From contig OMZO01000006.1 of assembly GCA_900315525.1 (NCBI GenBank), positions 1 to 64,000 of the forward strand: a stretch of 64,000 bases of DNA, read 5' to 3'. Positions within the stretch are counted from its first letter, which is position 1, and every line of letters begins with the position of its first letter. Under the pieces are notes generated by a model that was not told the origin of the DNA, did no database searches, and saw only the letters and a list, made by a program, of their open reading frames with translations. A program made the translations under genes and the position numbers. This document shows, one piece after another, positions 36,336 through 45,889 of this stretch. This DNA comes from an uncultured Prevotella sp. (GTDB taxonomy: Bacteria; Bacteroidota; Bacteroidia; Bacteroidales; Bacteroidaceae).

Positions 36336-38120
36336 TCATGCGATGGGAATCGTAACGACGAAACGGCTTCCTCCTTTATAGGAACTGTCTAAGATGAGAT
36401 TACCACCCAATTTCTGTGCAATCATCCGGCTCACGCTCAGACCGAGCCCAATGCCCTGAGAGAAGGCATTTACCTTATAGAAACGCTCGAAGATCTGTTC
36501 TTGTTTATCCTCTGGGATGCCTATGCCTGTATCTGTAACGCTGATGCGGATGGCATTCTGTTCTGCTGCCAGTTCACAACTTATATGGATGTTGCCTTTC
36601 TCCGTAAACTTGACGGCATTGTCCAACAAGTGGCTGACGATTCTTCGCAAAGCAGTCTCGTTGGTCTTGATGGTGAAGTTCTTGCCGATGTTTGAACTGC
36701 AGTCCAGCGTGACTCCAAAGCTTGCCTCGCTTTGGTATTTCTCTATCATCTCATGGATGAATTGACAACAGTTGATGGTATCATTCTTAGCATAAACACT
36801 CTTACTCTCCTTGTCGGCCACCTGCAGGATCTCATCTACAATCTGCGTGATGTTGTCAACGTTTTTCTTGATGGTAGAGGTCATTGTAGCTTTTTCTTCC
36901 TCATTGAGCTCGAAATTGGGGTTGTTGAGTAGCTGTGTGAAGCCGTTGATGGCGTTCAGTGGAGTACGGATTTCATGGGTGATGTTGCGGATGAACGATG
37001 CCTTCATCTTGTTGGCTTCTTCTGCCATACTGAGGGCTTCCTTGAGCTGTTCATTTTTCTTAACCAGTTGTTTTCTGGCCTTTCTTCTGGCTACAATCCA
37101 GAATATGAGGATCAAGATGACCAGCAGCAATAGTCCGCTGAGAATCGTAAAATAGCGGGCTTGAGTCTCTGCGGCCTCCTGTTTCATCTTGGCTACGTTC
37201 ATTTCAACATTGATTTCATTGAGGTTGTCGAAGAGCATATCGGAGTTCAGAGAGTCTCTGACATAGGCTCTTTGATTGGCAACCCTGATGGCTTCGCCCT
37301 TTTCGCCCATCAATTGATAGATAATGATAGCCATATTGTAGCGGTCTATTTCCGTGAGGTCTGTTGTAGTTTGTTTTAGTCTGTTGAGAGCCTCTTGATA
37401 TTTTCCGTCATAGGCCAGTTTGATGACTTCCATCGGATATTTGCCGTAGTCATCCAAGTCAGGATGCTTCGTGAAAAATTCTTCAAACTCTTTATAATCA
37501 TTCAGGAAAGCCTGTTTGTCATTTATTGTGAAATGAATGATGCCTCGAATGGTCAGATAGACCTTATAGTATGGGGGATAGCCATCTGTGCCAGCCTTGA
37601 ATTTTTCGTTCCACTCCATCGCTTTATCTGGTTCTATGAGCATCAGCAGACTGGCCATTCTTGGGTAGATGCCATAAACCTCGGCAGTGTCTTCTTTCTG
37701 TGCGTAGTCCAGTGCCTCCATATAGTAGTGCCTGGCCATCCGGACGTTACCTCTCGACTCAAAGATATTGCCAAGTGCAGAATAGACCATATCATACTTC
37801 TTGATACCGTCGTTCTTCATGTCATCCATCATCTGATTTGCTTTCTTGATGGCTTGATAGGTCTGGTTGTGCTCTGTGGCATAAAGCACCTCATTGAGGC
37901 GTATCTTGTAGTATGCAACCGTCATTCCCTTGGATAGCAGGTACTCCTGGAATTTGTTTGATACTTCGTAGAATTCTTTCTCCTTGTCTTGATCGCTATA
38001 GAGGTTGAAGAACTGGTTATACAGGCCTTCAAAGACGCTATCAACCTTCTCCTCAGCGTTTGTGGCGACGATGGGGAGAAGGGTGATAATTGTGGTGAGT
38101 AAGATACGTCTTAGGGTCAT
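36336..38120 (-). CDS. sensor histidine kinase with TPR-like periplasmic domain
   Basis: A 594-residue membrane kinase. The signal peptide covers about 1-22, a helical tetratricopeptide-like sensor region about 25-315 and one membrane helix about 324-345. A coiled-coil linker leads to the HisKA domain with His382 in FIRNITHEIRTPLNAINGF. The ATPase domain has the N box HLLDNAVKFTEKG, G1 DTGIGIPEDK and G2 GIGLGLSVS. There is no receiver domain and no response-regulator gene nearby, so the partner is elsewhere. It lies 31 bases behind lgt. Confidence 0.93.
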   Translation of the reverse strand: MTLRRILLTTIITLLPIVATNAEEKVDSVFEGLYNQFFNLYSDQDKEKEFYEVSNKFQEYLLSKGMTVAYYKIRLNEVLYATEHNQTYQAIKKANQMMDDMKNDGIKKYDMVYSALGNIFESRGNVRMARHYYMEALDYAQKEDTAEVYGIYPRMASLLMLIEPDKAMEWNEKFKAGTDGYPPYYKVYLTIRGIIHFTINDKQAFLNDYKEFEEFFTKHPDLDDYGKYPMEVIKLAYDGKYQEALNRLKQTTTDLTEIDRYNMAIIIYQLMGEKGEAIRVANQRAYVRDSLNSDMLFDNLNEINVEMNVAKMKQEAAETQARYFTILSGLLLLVILILIFWIVARRKARKQLVKKNEQLKEALSMAEEANKMKASFIRNITHEIRTPLNAINGFTQLLNNPNFELNEEEKATMTSTIKKNVDNITQIVDEILQVADKESKSVYAKNDTINCCQFIHEMIEKYQSEASFGVTLDCSSNIGKNFTIKTNETALRRIVSHLLDNAVKFTEKGNIHISCELAAEQNAIRISVTDTGIGIPEDKQEQIFERFYKVNAFSQGIGLGLSVSRMIAQKLGGNLILDSSYKGGSRFVVTIPIA

Positions 38121-38151
38121 AATAAGATAGTTTTAGGTGATAAGTGGCTCT

Positions 38152-39006
38152 TTACGTTTTTTTCTTGGCCCTTATCATGCAATAAGTGCCGAGTATTACG
38201 AACGGAATACTGAGTATCTGTCCCATGTCGAGTGGGAGAGAGGCTTCGAAGGCTTCCTGAACCTCCTTTGTGTATTCGATGAAGAAACGGAAAGCGAAGA
38301 TATATGTCAGGCAGAAGCCGAAGTACCAGCCTGTGCCGATTTTCTCTGGCATCTTCTTGTGGAGTACCCACATGATGCAGAAGAGTAGGGCATAAGCGAT
38401 AGCTTCGTAGAGCTGTCCTGGATGGCGAGGCACCTTATCTACATTCTCGAAAATAAAGGCCCAAGGCACATCAGTGATCTTGCCAATAATCTCAGAATTC
38501 ATGAGGTTTCCCAGACGGATGCAGGAGGCTGTAGTACCTGTGGCGATAGCGATATTGTCTAGTACAGTCCAGATGCTCAGTTTGGTCTTGCGGACATAGA
38601 GCCAAAGGGCAATCATCAAGCCCAGTGTACCTCCATGAGAGGCAAGGCCAGCATAGCCTATCAGATGGAAATCAAATGTCTCACCTAGCCAACTTCCGTC
38701 GTTACCAAATCGGATAGGAAAAATCATCTCAATCAAGCCCTTGCCTGAGGTGAGAAAATAGTCAGGCTGATAGAAGAGACAATGTCCCAGACGGGCACCA
38801 ATCAAGATGCCAAAGAAACAATAGAAAATCAGAGGGTCGAAGATTTCATCTTTAATCTTCTGCTCCTTGTAAAGTTGTCTTACCACATAGTAGGCCACTA
38901 TGATGCCCGTGACCCACATCAGACCATACCAACGGATGGAAAATGGCCCCAGGCGGAAAGCCTCCAAGTCTGGATTCCAGACAATATAGCTAATCAGATC
39001 TATCAT
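38152..39006 (-). CDS. lgt: prolipoprotein diacylglyceryl transferase
   Basis: Inner-membrane enzyme that attaches diacylglycerol to the lipobox cysteine, the first step of lipoprotein maturation. The signature [18 protein letters not shown] and the segment [13 protein letters not shown] are present, with seven hydrophobic helices over 284 aa. It lies between ychF and the histidine kinase, 3 bases after ychF. It serves lipoproteins such as the LRR protein in this window. Confidence 0.95.
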   Translation of the reverse strand: MIDLISYIVWNPDLEAFRLGPFSIRWYGLMWVTGIIVAYYVVRQLYKEQKIKDEIFDPLIFYCFFGILIGARLGHCLFYQPDYFLTSGKGLIEMIFPIRFGNDGSWLGETFDFHLIGYAGLASHGGTLGLMIALWLYVRKTKLSIWTVLDNIAIATGTTASCIRLGNLMNSEIIGKITDVPWAFIFENVDKVPRHPGQLYEAIAYALLFCIMWVLHKKMPEKIGTGWYFGFCLTYIFAFRFFIEYTKEVQEAFEASLPLDMGQILSIPFVILGTYCMIRAKKKT

Positions 39007-39009
39007 GGT

Positions 39010-40110
39010 CTATACGTTAAAGCGGAAGTGCATGATATCGCCGTCCTGTACGACGTAGTCCTTACCCTCGACGGCCAGTTTGCCTGCCTCGCGGACAGCA
39101 GCTTCAGAGCCGTATTGCAGGTAGTCTTCATACTTGATGACCTCAGCGCGGATGAATCCCTTCTCAAAGTCAGTATGGATAACGCCAGCGCACTGGGGAG
39201 CCTTCCAACCCTTCTTATAGGTCCAGGCCTTCACCTCCATTTCGCCTGCGGTGATGAATGTCTCAAGGTTCAGCAGGGCATAGGCCTTCTTGATCAGACG
39301 GTTCACACCGCTCTCCTCCAAGCCCAGTTCTTCGAGGAACATCTGCTTATCCTCGTAGCTTTCGAGTTCAGCGATATCCTCTTCTGTCTTAGCAGCGATA
39401 ATCATTGTCTCTGCGCCTTCCTCTTTAGCCAATGCCTCTACTTTCTTGGTAAAGTCATTACCGTTTTTGGCATCAGCCTCACCGACGTTGCAGACATAGA
39501 GCACAGGCTTAGAGGTGAGTAGGAAGAGATTCTTGGCGCAATCCTGTTCCTCCTTCGATTCGAACTCCACGATACGGGCGTTCTTACCCTGATCCAAAGC
39601 CTCTTTGTAAGCGTGGAGCACAGCGACTTCGACCTTTGCGTCCTTATTGCCAGCAGCGGCAGCCTTCTCTGTCTTTGCCAGGCGGCCCTCAATGGTCTCG
39701 AGGTCTTTCAGCTGTAGCTCAGTGTCGATGATCTCTTTATCACGAATAGGGTCGATGGTGCCATCGACGTGGGTGATGTTCTCATCCTCAAAGCAGCGAA
39801 GCACGTGGATGATAGCATCCGTCTCACGGATATTTCCCAAGAACTTATTGCCTAATCCTTCGCCTTTCGAGGCACCTTTCACAAGGCCTGCAATATCTAC
39901 AATCTCACAGGTTGCAGGTACGATGCGACCAGGATGAACTATCTCTGCTAATTTCGTCAGTCTCTCATCAGGTACGGTTATCACGCCGACATTCGGCTCA
40001 ATCGTACAAAAGGGGAAATTTGCTGCCTGTGCTTTTGCACTCGACAAACAATTGAACAATGTGGACTTGCCCACGTTTGGCAGTCCCACAATACCACATT
40101 TTAATGCCAT
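39010..40110 (-). CDS. ychF: redox-regulated ATPase YchF (OBG family)
   Basis: P-loop NTPase that binds ribosomes and hydrolyses ATP; involved in stress response. The G1 motif is GLPNVGKSTLFN at 8-19, G3 is DIAGLVKGASKGEGLGNKFL and a TGS domain ends the protein (VKAWTYKKGWKAPQCAGVIHTDFEKGFIRAEVIKY). NMxE replaces the usual NKxD motif (NVGEAD here). The length, 366 aa, is standard. It is the first gene of ychF-lgt-kinase. Confidence 0.96.
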   Translation of the reverse strand: MALKCGIVGLPNVGKSTLFNCLSSAKAQAANFPFCTIEPNVGVITVPDERLTKLAEIVHPGRIVPATCEIVDIAGLVKGASKGEGLGNKFLGNIRETDAIIHVLRCFEDENITHVDGTIDPIRDKEIIDTELQLKDLETIEGRLAKTEKAAAAGNKDAKVEVAVLHAYKEALDQGKNARIVEFESKEEQDCAKNLFLLTSKPVLYVCNVGEADAKNGNDFTKKVEALAKEEGAETMIIAAKTEEDIAELESYEDKQMFLEELGLEESGVNRLIKKAYALLNLETFITAGEMEVKAWTYKKGWKAPQCAGVIHTDFEKGFIRAEVIKYEDYLQYGSEAAVREAGKLAVEGKDYVVQDGDIMHFRFNV

Positions 40111-40140
40111 TTTATTCTATAAACGTTTATTATCTGGGTG

Positions 40141-40148
40141 CAAAGGTA
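40141..40148 (-). promoter_or_regulatory. -7 box for ychF
   Basis: The minus strand reads TACCTTTG, a perfect match, 30 bases before the start. Confidence 0.65.
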
Positions 40149-40210
40149 CGGCAAATCGGCCGAAATCCAAAATAATTCGCGATTTATTTCATTTTCAGCA
40201 GACAATATAT

Positions 40211-40218
40211 TATCTTTG
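40211..40218 (+). promoter_or_regulatory. -7 box for the barrel-DUF3237 genes
   Basis: TATCTTTG is a perfect match, 15 bases before the first usable ATG at 40234. Confidence 0.7.
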
Positions 40219-40233
40219 CACTCGTTCATTAGT

Positions 40234-40950
40234 ATGAAAATGGTTGCTGTTATGAAGAAATTACTATTTGTTTTATCCTTGTTTTTCCTGTCGCTGACAA
40301 TTCAGGCGCAGGTGGATTCCTACTGGAGGCTCTATCCGAAGATTGGATTCACTCTCGCGAAGTTTCCTAATGATAAATTCTACTCAGGCGATAGGGAGTT
40401 GTCGGACTATACTGCCCGCTATAAGCAGGGCATGACGGGTGGTCTCGAAGTGGCTTATGAGCGCGGTGTGGTCACGTTTATGGCGAGCCTGATGTACTCC
40501 AATCGCGGTACGAAATACCAGGACTATACCTATGAGGATGTAGCGATTCAGGAGAAAGTGAGTGGTATCCAATACACGCTTCACTATCTGGAGCTGCCGC
40601 TGATGACGGGCTATGAGATCTATGAGGGTCTTAAGATCAAAGCCGGCATTCAGCCAGGCTATCTGCTGAAGGCTAAGTTCAAGCAGTCGGTCATCACGTC
40701 GGAGAAGACTTATTTGGACGGCCAGGGTATTGCAGGGGAGATGAAAGTGGTGAAGGCTGAAGAGACTGACAGGAGCACCACTGATATGTTCAAGCGCTTC
40801 GATCTTTCTATCCCCGTTGGCATCTCCTATGAGTTCTCAAATGTCATCATCGATGCCCGCTATGTGTTTGGTGTGACCCAGAATTCCGATCTTATCAAGG
40901 CACGTAACGGTGGCTTTACCTTCACCGTCGGCTATGGTTTCGACTTGTAA
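40234..40950 (+). CDS. PorT-family outer-membrane beta-barrel protein
   Basis: A 238-residue exported protein. The signal peptide is MKKLLFVLSLFFLSLTIQAQ, which would start at an ATG at 40252; the ATG at 40234 adds six residues. The mature part is a small barrel of the outer-membrane-beta-barrel/PorT type, with alternating segments (GFTLAKFPNDKF, GMTGGLEVAYERG, YTLHYLELPLMTGYEI, FTFTVGYGFDL) and an aromatic C-terminus. The specific role is unknown. Confidence 0.82.
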   Translation: MKMVAVMKKLLFVLSLFFLSLTIQAQVDSYWRLYPKIGFTLAKFPNDKFYSGDRELSDYTARYKQGMTGGLEVAYERGVVTFMASLMYSNRGTKYQDYTYEDVAIQEKVSGIQYTLHYLELPLMTGYEIYEGLKIKAGIQPGYLLKAKFKQSVITSEKTYLDGQGIAGEMKVVKAEETDRSTTDMFKRFDLSIPVGISYEFSNVIIDARYVFGVTQNSDLIKARNGGFTFTVGYGFDL

Positions 40951-40961
40951 TATTCCACACG

Positions 40962-41480
40962 ATGAAACGAACACTTTTATCGGCTATTCTGCTGCTGTCG
41001 TCTGTCATGATGGCCAGCGCACAGGTTATCGAACCGAAAGAAACACCTCAGCTGGAGTTTGCCCTGCAGCTGAAGGTGACGCTCGGCGAGACGTATAGGG
41101 TAGGGGAGACGCAGCACGGCGAGCGCATTGTCATACCCATCACTGGCGGCAACTTCGAGGGACCTGGTATCAAGGGTTCCATCATCAACGGCGGTGCCGA
41201 CTACCAGCTGGTCAAAAAAGCACAGCATCGCACGGAGCTGGAGGCTATCTACAGCATCCGAACGGATGATGGTGTATATATCCATGTCCGCAATCGGGGC
41301 ATCATCTACGACGGCAAAGATGCCGAGGGCAATCCCTCCTTCTACTTCAAGGCTGCCCCTCAGTTCGAGGCTCCTGCCGATAGCCGCTATGCCTGGCTGA
41401 ACAATGCCCTCTTCGTCTGTGCCCCAGATTTCTCCCAGCAGTTCAACGGCATCATTCTCAATGTCTGGCGAGTCAAGTAG
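40962..41480 (+). CDS. exported DUF3237 protein
   Basis: A 172-residue protein with a signal peptide (MKRTLLSAILLLSSVMMASAQ) and a DUF3237 domain, a small beta-barrel fold: LEFALQLKVTLGETYRVG, ITGGNFEGPGIKGSIINGGADYQLV, YIHVRNRGIIY and NNALFVCAPDFSQQFNGIILNVWRV. Its function is unknown. It lies 11 bases after the barrel gene. Confidence 0.85.
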   Translation: MKRTLLSAILLLSSVMMASAQVIEPKETPQLEFALQLKVTLGETYRVGETQHGERIVIPITGGNFEGPGIKGSIINGGADYQLVKKAQHRTELEAIYSIRTDDGVYIHVRNRGIIYDGKDAEGNPSFYFKAAPQFEAPADSRYAWLNNALFVCAPDFSQQFNGIILNVWRVK

Positions 41481-41486
41481 AAAGTT

Positions 41487-42020
41487 ATGCAAGAAGTATT
41501 CTTTCGGAAGGGCAGAGTGACCTTTACCGCCATATCCATTTTTCTCCTGAGTTTAGGCTATCTTCTAATGATTCCCCTCTTGCTGGAGAAGCAGCCTCGC
41601 CATGTTGATGGCTTGTTGTATTTCGTTCTGGCTGTTGTTTATTTCGGCGCTCTGGTGCTTTTGCTGCTCAACTGGATCTACCTCAGGCTGTTCTGGAAGT
41701 GCGTCATCCGGCATCAGCCTGCGTTGGTGCTTGCGGATGATGGTCTTTATGCCTATCAGTCTTTTGGAGGCGACTACTGCGTTCTGTCTTGGCAGCAGAT
41801 CGAGGCCTTCGAGCCCTATACCTACAAGGGCCATACCACCTATTACATCGTCGTGAAGGATTACGAGGCCTATCGTCAGCAAGTATCTAGCTCTTGGCGG
41901 CGTTTTACATTGTGGATGGATGGTCTTATCGTCGCTCGTTCCGTCATCAATATCGACATCCGTTCGATGGATGCCGATAAAGACCTGTTGCTCGATGAAC
42001 TGAATCGCCGGATAGCTTAG
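41487..42020 (+). CDS. small membrane protein, 177 aa
   Basis: Two adjacent membrane helices (about 14-34 and 45-68) are followed by a soluble domain of about 100 residues with PH-like features (LVLADDGLYAYQSFGGDYCVLSWQQIEAFEPYTYKGHTTYYIVVKDYEAY). It resembles the STM3941-like proteins of Bacteroidetes, but I am not sure of the family. It starts 6 bases after the DUF3237 gene and its stop overlaps the polA stop on the other strand. Confidence 0.65.
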   Translation: MQEVFFRKGRVTFTAISIFLLSLGYLLMIPLLLEKQPRHVDGLLYFVLAVVYFGALVLLLLNWIYLRLFWKCVIRHQPALVLADDGLYAYQSFGGDYCVLSWQQIEAFEPYTYKGHTTYYIVVKDYEAYRQQVSSSWRRFTLWMDGLIVARSVINIDIRSMDADKDLLLDELNRRIA

Positions 42021-44782
42021 TGAGCCTCGAGCCAGTTCTTTCCGAAGCCAGAGTCTGCTACGAGTGGTACTGCGAGATCGAAGGCACCTTGCATCTCTTC
42101 AAGCACGATTTTTTCAACTATTTCTTTCTCCTCAGGATAGACGGAGAAGTTCAATTCGTCGTGTACCTGAAGAATCATCTTACTCTTGATGCCTTCTGCC
42201 TTGAAACGATTGAAGATATGGATCATAGCCACCTTAATGATATCGGCAGCAGTGCCTTGAATGGGGGCGTTGATGGCGTTACGCTCTGCGAAACCTCTCA
42301 CGGTGGCATTGTGCGAATTGATATCAGGCAGATAACGGCGGCGGCCGAAGAGGGTAGTGACGTAGCCATTCTGACGTGCTATCTCCTTGGATTTCTCCAT
42401 GTAGTCGTGTACCTGTGGGAAGGTGGCGAAATAGCCGTCTATCAGCATCTTGGCTTCGTCGCGAGGGATGTCCAGTCGCTCTGCAAGTCCGAAGACGGTA
42501 ATACCATAGATGATACCGAAATTGGCTCGCTTGGATTTGGTTCGTTCGTCACGTGTTACTTCTGAGATATCCTTCTTATAGATATTGGCAGCAGTAGCCG
42601 CATGGAGGTCTTTACCCTCACGGAACACTTCTATCATATTTTCATCCTTCGACAGATGTGCCATTACGCGCAATTCTATCTGACTATAGTCTGCTGAAAA
42701 GAACAGACAACCTGGCTCTGGTATGAATGCCTTTCGAATCTCCTTACCATCTTCTCCTCGAATAGGAATATTCTGTAGGTTCGGATCTGATGATGACAGA
42801 CGGCCTGTAGCTGTGATGGTCTGATTGAATGAGGTGTGTATATGGCCTGTGCGTGGATTAATCAGCTTTGGCAGAGCGTCGATATAGGTACCGATCAGTT
42901 TCTTTAAACCTCTGTGTTCCAAGATGTCGGCTACGATTTCATGTTTGTTCTTTAGCTGTTGGAGTGTTTCTTCCGAAGTGACGTATTGACCTGTCTTGGT
43001 TTTCTTGGCTTTCTCTACGATCTTCAGCTTATCAAACAGAATCTCTCCCACCTGCTTGGGTGAGGCGATATTAAACTGTCCTCCTGCTAACTCATAGATA
43101 CGACTCTCGAGTTCATTCATTCTGCCAGTAAGAACTTTTGACGTTTCTTTCAGCGATTCCGTATCCAGACATACACCGTTCATCTCCATTTCTGCTAAAA
43201 CGGGCATTAGGGGCATCTCGATGTTGTAGAACAAATCTTCGCATCCGAATTTCTTTAATTCGGGTTCCAGCTTGTTTTTCAGTCTGAGGGTGATATCAGC
43301 GTCTTCTGCTGCATATTCATAAACCTGAGAGGGTAGGAGGTCGCGCATCGATTTCTGGCCTTTTCCCTTTGGTCCGATGAGTTCATCGATATGGATGGTC
43401 TGGTAGTTCAGATAGATTTCGGCCATGTAGTCCATATTATGATGAAGTTCTGGTTGGATGAGGTAGTGGGCAATCATCGTGTCCCACATCTTTCCCTTCA
43501 GTTCGATGTCATAGTTTCGAAGCACCTCAAGATCATACTTCAGGTTTTGTCCGATTTTTAAAATCTTGGGGTCTTCATAGACGTCTTTAAAGATATTAAC
43601 AATTTGCAACGCTTCTTCACGTTTTGCCGGAATGGGCACATAAAAGGCCTCGAATTCCTTCACTGCGAAGCTCAAACCTACCAATTCTGCGTCGATGGGG
43701 TTGGTTGAAGTCGTTTCAGTGTCTAGACTTAAAATTTCATTTGTCAAGAAATAATCATGTAATTTCTTTAAATCTTCCTCATTTTCAATAAGTTTGTAGT
43801 TATGAGGCGTCGTTTTAAGGCTCTCAAAACTTGAATTTTCGCCTAAATTCGTCCCGTCGGCTGGAAATTCTGCAAAGAGATCGGGTTGTCCGTTAGCGGG
43901 AATTTGCTTTTTTTGAGGTTTTTTAAGGATTCTATCTGCCAAGCTCTTAAACTCAAGTTCAGTGAAGAGTTTGCCTAATTCTTCCTCGTTGGGTTCCACA
44001 AGTTGGAGAGCATCCATATCAAGCTCGATAGGAACATCAGTTTTGATGGTCGCCAGGAAGTAACTCATCTTGATGTCTTCTACGTGCGACTCAACTTTCT
44101 CTCTTAGTTTTCCTTTGATCTCACTTGAGCGCTGGATGAGACCTTCAACACTTCCGAAGTCATTGATGAGTTTCACGGCAGTCTTCTCGCCGACACCAGG
44201 ACAACCAGGGAAGTTATCTGCTGAGTCGCCCATCAAGGCCAGGAGGTCAATCACCTGAGAGGTACTACCGATGCCATATTTCTCAGTGACTTCCTTTGGA
44301 CCCATCACTTCGTAACCACCGCCATGTCGCGGACGGTAGATACTTACATTTTCAGTCACAAGTTGTCCATAGTCTTTATCTGGTGTAAGCATATATGTCC
44401 TGATACCGATGGAATCAGCTTTTCTGGCGAGCGTGCCGATGACATCATCCGCTTCGTAGCCATCAGCCTGTAGGATAGGGATATTGTAGGCCTTTAGGAT
44501 ATCCTTGATGATAGGCACTGCCTTACGGATATCTTCAGGTGTCTCTTCTCGCTGGGCTTTATATTCGGGGAAAGCCTCACTGCGGAATGTAGGACCATGA
44601 GGATCAAATGCCACACCGATGTGCGTGGGTTGTTCTTTCTGCAGCACCTCATTCAATGTATTACAAAAGCCGATGATGGCTGATGTATTCAGTCCTTTGG
44701 AGTTGATTCTCGGGTTTTTGATGAAAGCGTAATATGACCTATAAATCAGTGCGTACGCGTCTAAAAGAAATAATTTCTGCAT
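42017..44782 (-). CDS. polA: DNA polymerase I
   Basis: Repairs gaps and removes RNA primers. The N-terminal 5'-3' exonuclease has LFLLDAYALIYRSYYAF and QADGYEADDVIGTLA. The 3'-5' exonuclease keeps its acidic pair in LSLDTETTSTNP, so proofreading is likely. The polymerase domain has FSADYSQIELRVMAHLS, KRANFGIIYGITVFGLAERL and LQVHDELNFSVY. At 921 aa it is complete. It is transcribed alone from a box at 44813-44820, divergent from the prenyl synthase gene. Confidence 0.98.
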   Translation of the reverse strand: MQKLFLLDAYALIYRSYYAFIKNPRINSKGLNTSAIIGFCNTLNEVLQKEQPTHIGVAFDPHGPTFRSEAFPEYKAQREETPEDIRKAVPIIKDILKAYNIPILQADGYEADDVIGTLARKADSIGIRTYMLTPDKDYGQLVTENVSIYRPRHGGGYEVMGPKEVTEKYGIGSTSQVIDLLALMGDSADNFPGCPGVGEKTAVKLINDFGSVEGLIQRSSEIKGKLREKVESHVEDIKMSYFLATIKTDVPIELDMDALQLVEPNEEELGKLFTELEFKSLADRILKKPQKKQIPANGQPDLFAEFPADGTNLGENSSFESLKTTPHNYKLIENEEDLKKLHDYFLTNEILSLDTETTSTNPIDAELVGLSFAVKEFEAFYVPIPAKREEALQIVNIFKDVYEDPKILKIGQNLKYDLEVLRNYDIELKGKMWDTMIAHYLIQPELHHNMDYMAEIYLNYQTIHIDELIGPKGKGQKSMRDLLPSQVYEYAAEDADITLRLKNKLEPELKKFGCEDLFYNIEMPLMPVLAEMEMNGVCLDTESLKETSKVLTGRMNELESRIYELAGGQFNIASPKQVGEILFDKLKIVEKAKKTKTGQYVTSEETLQQLKNKHEIVADILEHRGLKKLIGTYIDALPKLINPRTGHIHTSFNQTITATGRLSSSDPNLQNIPIRGEDGKEIRKAFIPEPGCLFFSADYSQIELRVMAHLSKDENMIEVFREGKDLHAATAANIYKKDISEVTRDERTKSKRANFGIIYGITVFGLAERLDIPRDEAKMLIDGYFATFPQVHDYMEKSKEIARQNGYVTTLFGRRRYLPDINSHNATVRGFAERNAINAPIQGTAADIIKVAMIHIFNRFKAEGIKSKMILQVHDELNFSVYPEEKEIVEKIVLEEMQGAFDLAVPLVADSGFGKNWLEAH

Positions 44783-44812
44783 AACTTTCTTAATTTTCTG
44801 CTCAAAATTACT

Positions 44813-44820
44813 AAAAAATT
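44813..44820 (-). promoter_or_regulatory. -7 box for polA
   Basis: The minus strand reads TAATTTTG, a perfect match, 30 bases before the polA start. Confidence 0.6.
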
Positions 44821-44842
44821 ATCTAATTACCCAATTTTTTCT

Positions 44843-44850
44843 TATTTTTG
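44843..44850 (+). promoter_or_regulatory. -7 box for the prenyl synthase gene
   Basis: TATTTTTG is a perfect match, 17 bases before the ATG at 44868. Confidence 0.6.
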
Positions 44851-44867
44851 TGCCAAATTTCTTCGCA

Positions 44868-45845
44868 ATGGACTATTTAGTGAGAATAAAAACACCGATT
44901 GAAAAAGAATTCTTGGATTTCAAGAATCTTTTCAATGACACTATGTCGCATGAAGATGGCTTGTTGTCTGAAGCGTTGTCTCATCTTCGTCAGCGCTCAG
45001 GAAAGCAGATGCGCCCCATGCTTACGTTACTTATGGCTAAGAACTATGGATTGGTTTCCGATTCGACTCTTCATTCTGCTGTTGCACTGGAATTGCTCCA
45101 TACGGCCAGTCTTACGCACGATGATGTCGTTGATGAAAGTAATGAGCGTCGCGGTCAGTCTTCACTGAATGCAGCATTTAATAATAAGGTTGCTGTTCTT
45201 GTAGGTGACTATATTCTTTCTACCTGTCTTTTGAATGCATCTTGTACTGGGAATCAGAAGATTATTCAGGTCCTTTCAAACTTAGGTAGAACGCTAGCTG
45301 CAGGAGAACTTCTACAGTTACAGAATGTCAACAATAAGGAAATCTCAGAAGAAGCTTATTATCAGGTGATTGATAAGAAGACCGCTTCTCTTTTCGAGGC
45401 TTGTGCAGGGATTGGCGCCTTGTCTGTTGGTGCTTCGGATATAGATGTTCAGGCAGCCAAGAACTTTGGCCATAACCTTGGTATGATCTTCCAGATTCGT
45501 GATGATATCTTCGATTATTTTGAGTCGGATGAGATTGGCAAACCTACTGGTGCTGATATGGCTGATGGCAAGCTGACGTTACCTGTTATCTATGCGCTTC
45601 AACATTCGCCCTATGAGTCGATGATGCCTTTGGCAATGAAGGTTAAGGCAGGTACCATCAATGCCGATGAAATTGCCGTTCTTGTTGAGTTTACGAAAGA
45701 GTATGGTGGTATCGAATATGCGCAGAAGAAGATGGATGAGATTGCCGTTGATGAACAAAGGTTTATTGATGCGTATGTGAAGGACTCGCAGCTGAAGGAT
45801 GCTTTCTCTGCTTATCTTGAATATGCGATACAAAGGAAACTATGA
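44868..45845 (+). CDS. polyprenyl diphosphate synthase
   Basis: Trans-prenyltransferase of 325 residues that builds the isoprenoid chain of menaquinone. The first aspartate-rich motif is LTHDDVVDESNERRG and the second is QIRDDIFDYFESD. The ATG at 44868 was chosen since an upstream GTG at 44850 overlaps the promoter box. The chain length cannot be judged safely from the motif region. Menaquinone would feed the fumarate reductase at 55-58 kb. Confidence 0.92.
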   Translation: MDYLVRIKTPIEKEFLDFKNLFNDTMSHEDGLLSEALSHLRQRSGKQMRPMLTLLMAKNYGLVSDSTLHSAVALELLHTASLTHDDVVDESNERRGQSSLNAAFNNKVAVLVGDYILSTCLLNASCTGNQKIIQVLSNLGRTLAAGELLQLQNVNNKEISEEAYYQVIDKKTASLFEACAGIGALSVGASDIDVQAAKNFGHNLGMIFQIRDDIFDYFESDEIGKPTGADMADGKLTLPVIYALQHSPYESMMPLAMKVKAGTINADEIAVLVEFTKEYGGIEYAQKKMDEIAVDEQRFIDAYVKDSQLKDAFSAYLEYAIQRKL

Positions 45846-45850
45846 TACGA

Positions 45851-45885
45851 AAAGAGGGGATGCAGCTGCATCCCCTTTATTTTTA
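45851..45885. terminator. bidirectional terminator between the prenyl synthase and deoC
   Basis: GGGGATGCAGCTGCATCCCC is a perfect 20-bp palindrome with A-rich sequence before and TTTATTTTT after it. Confidence 0.85.
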
Positions 45886-45889
45886 CTGG

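Noticed and set aside
38782-39522. 246-aa open frame antisense to lgt and ychF
   Set aside because: It covers two well-supported genes on the other strand; it is a codon shadow.
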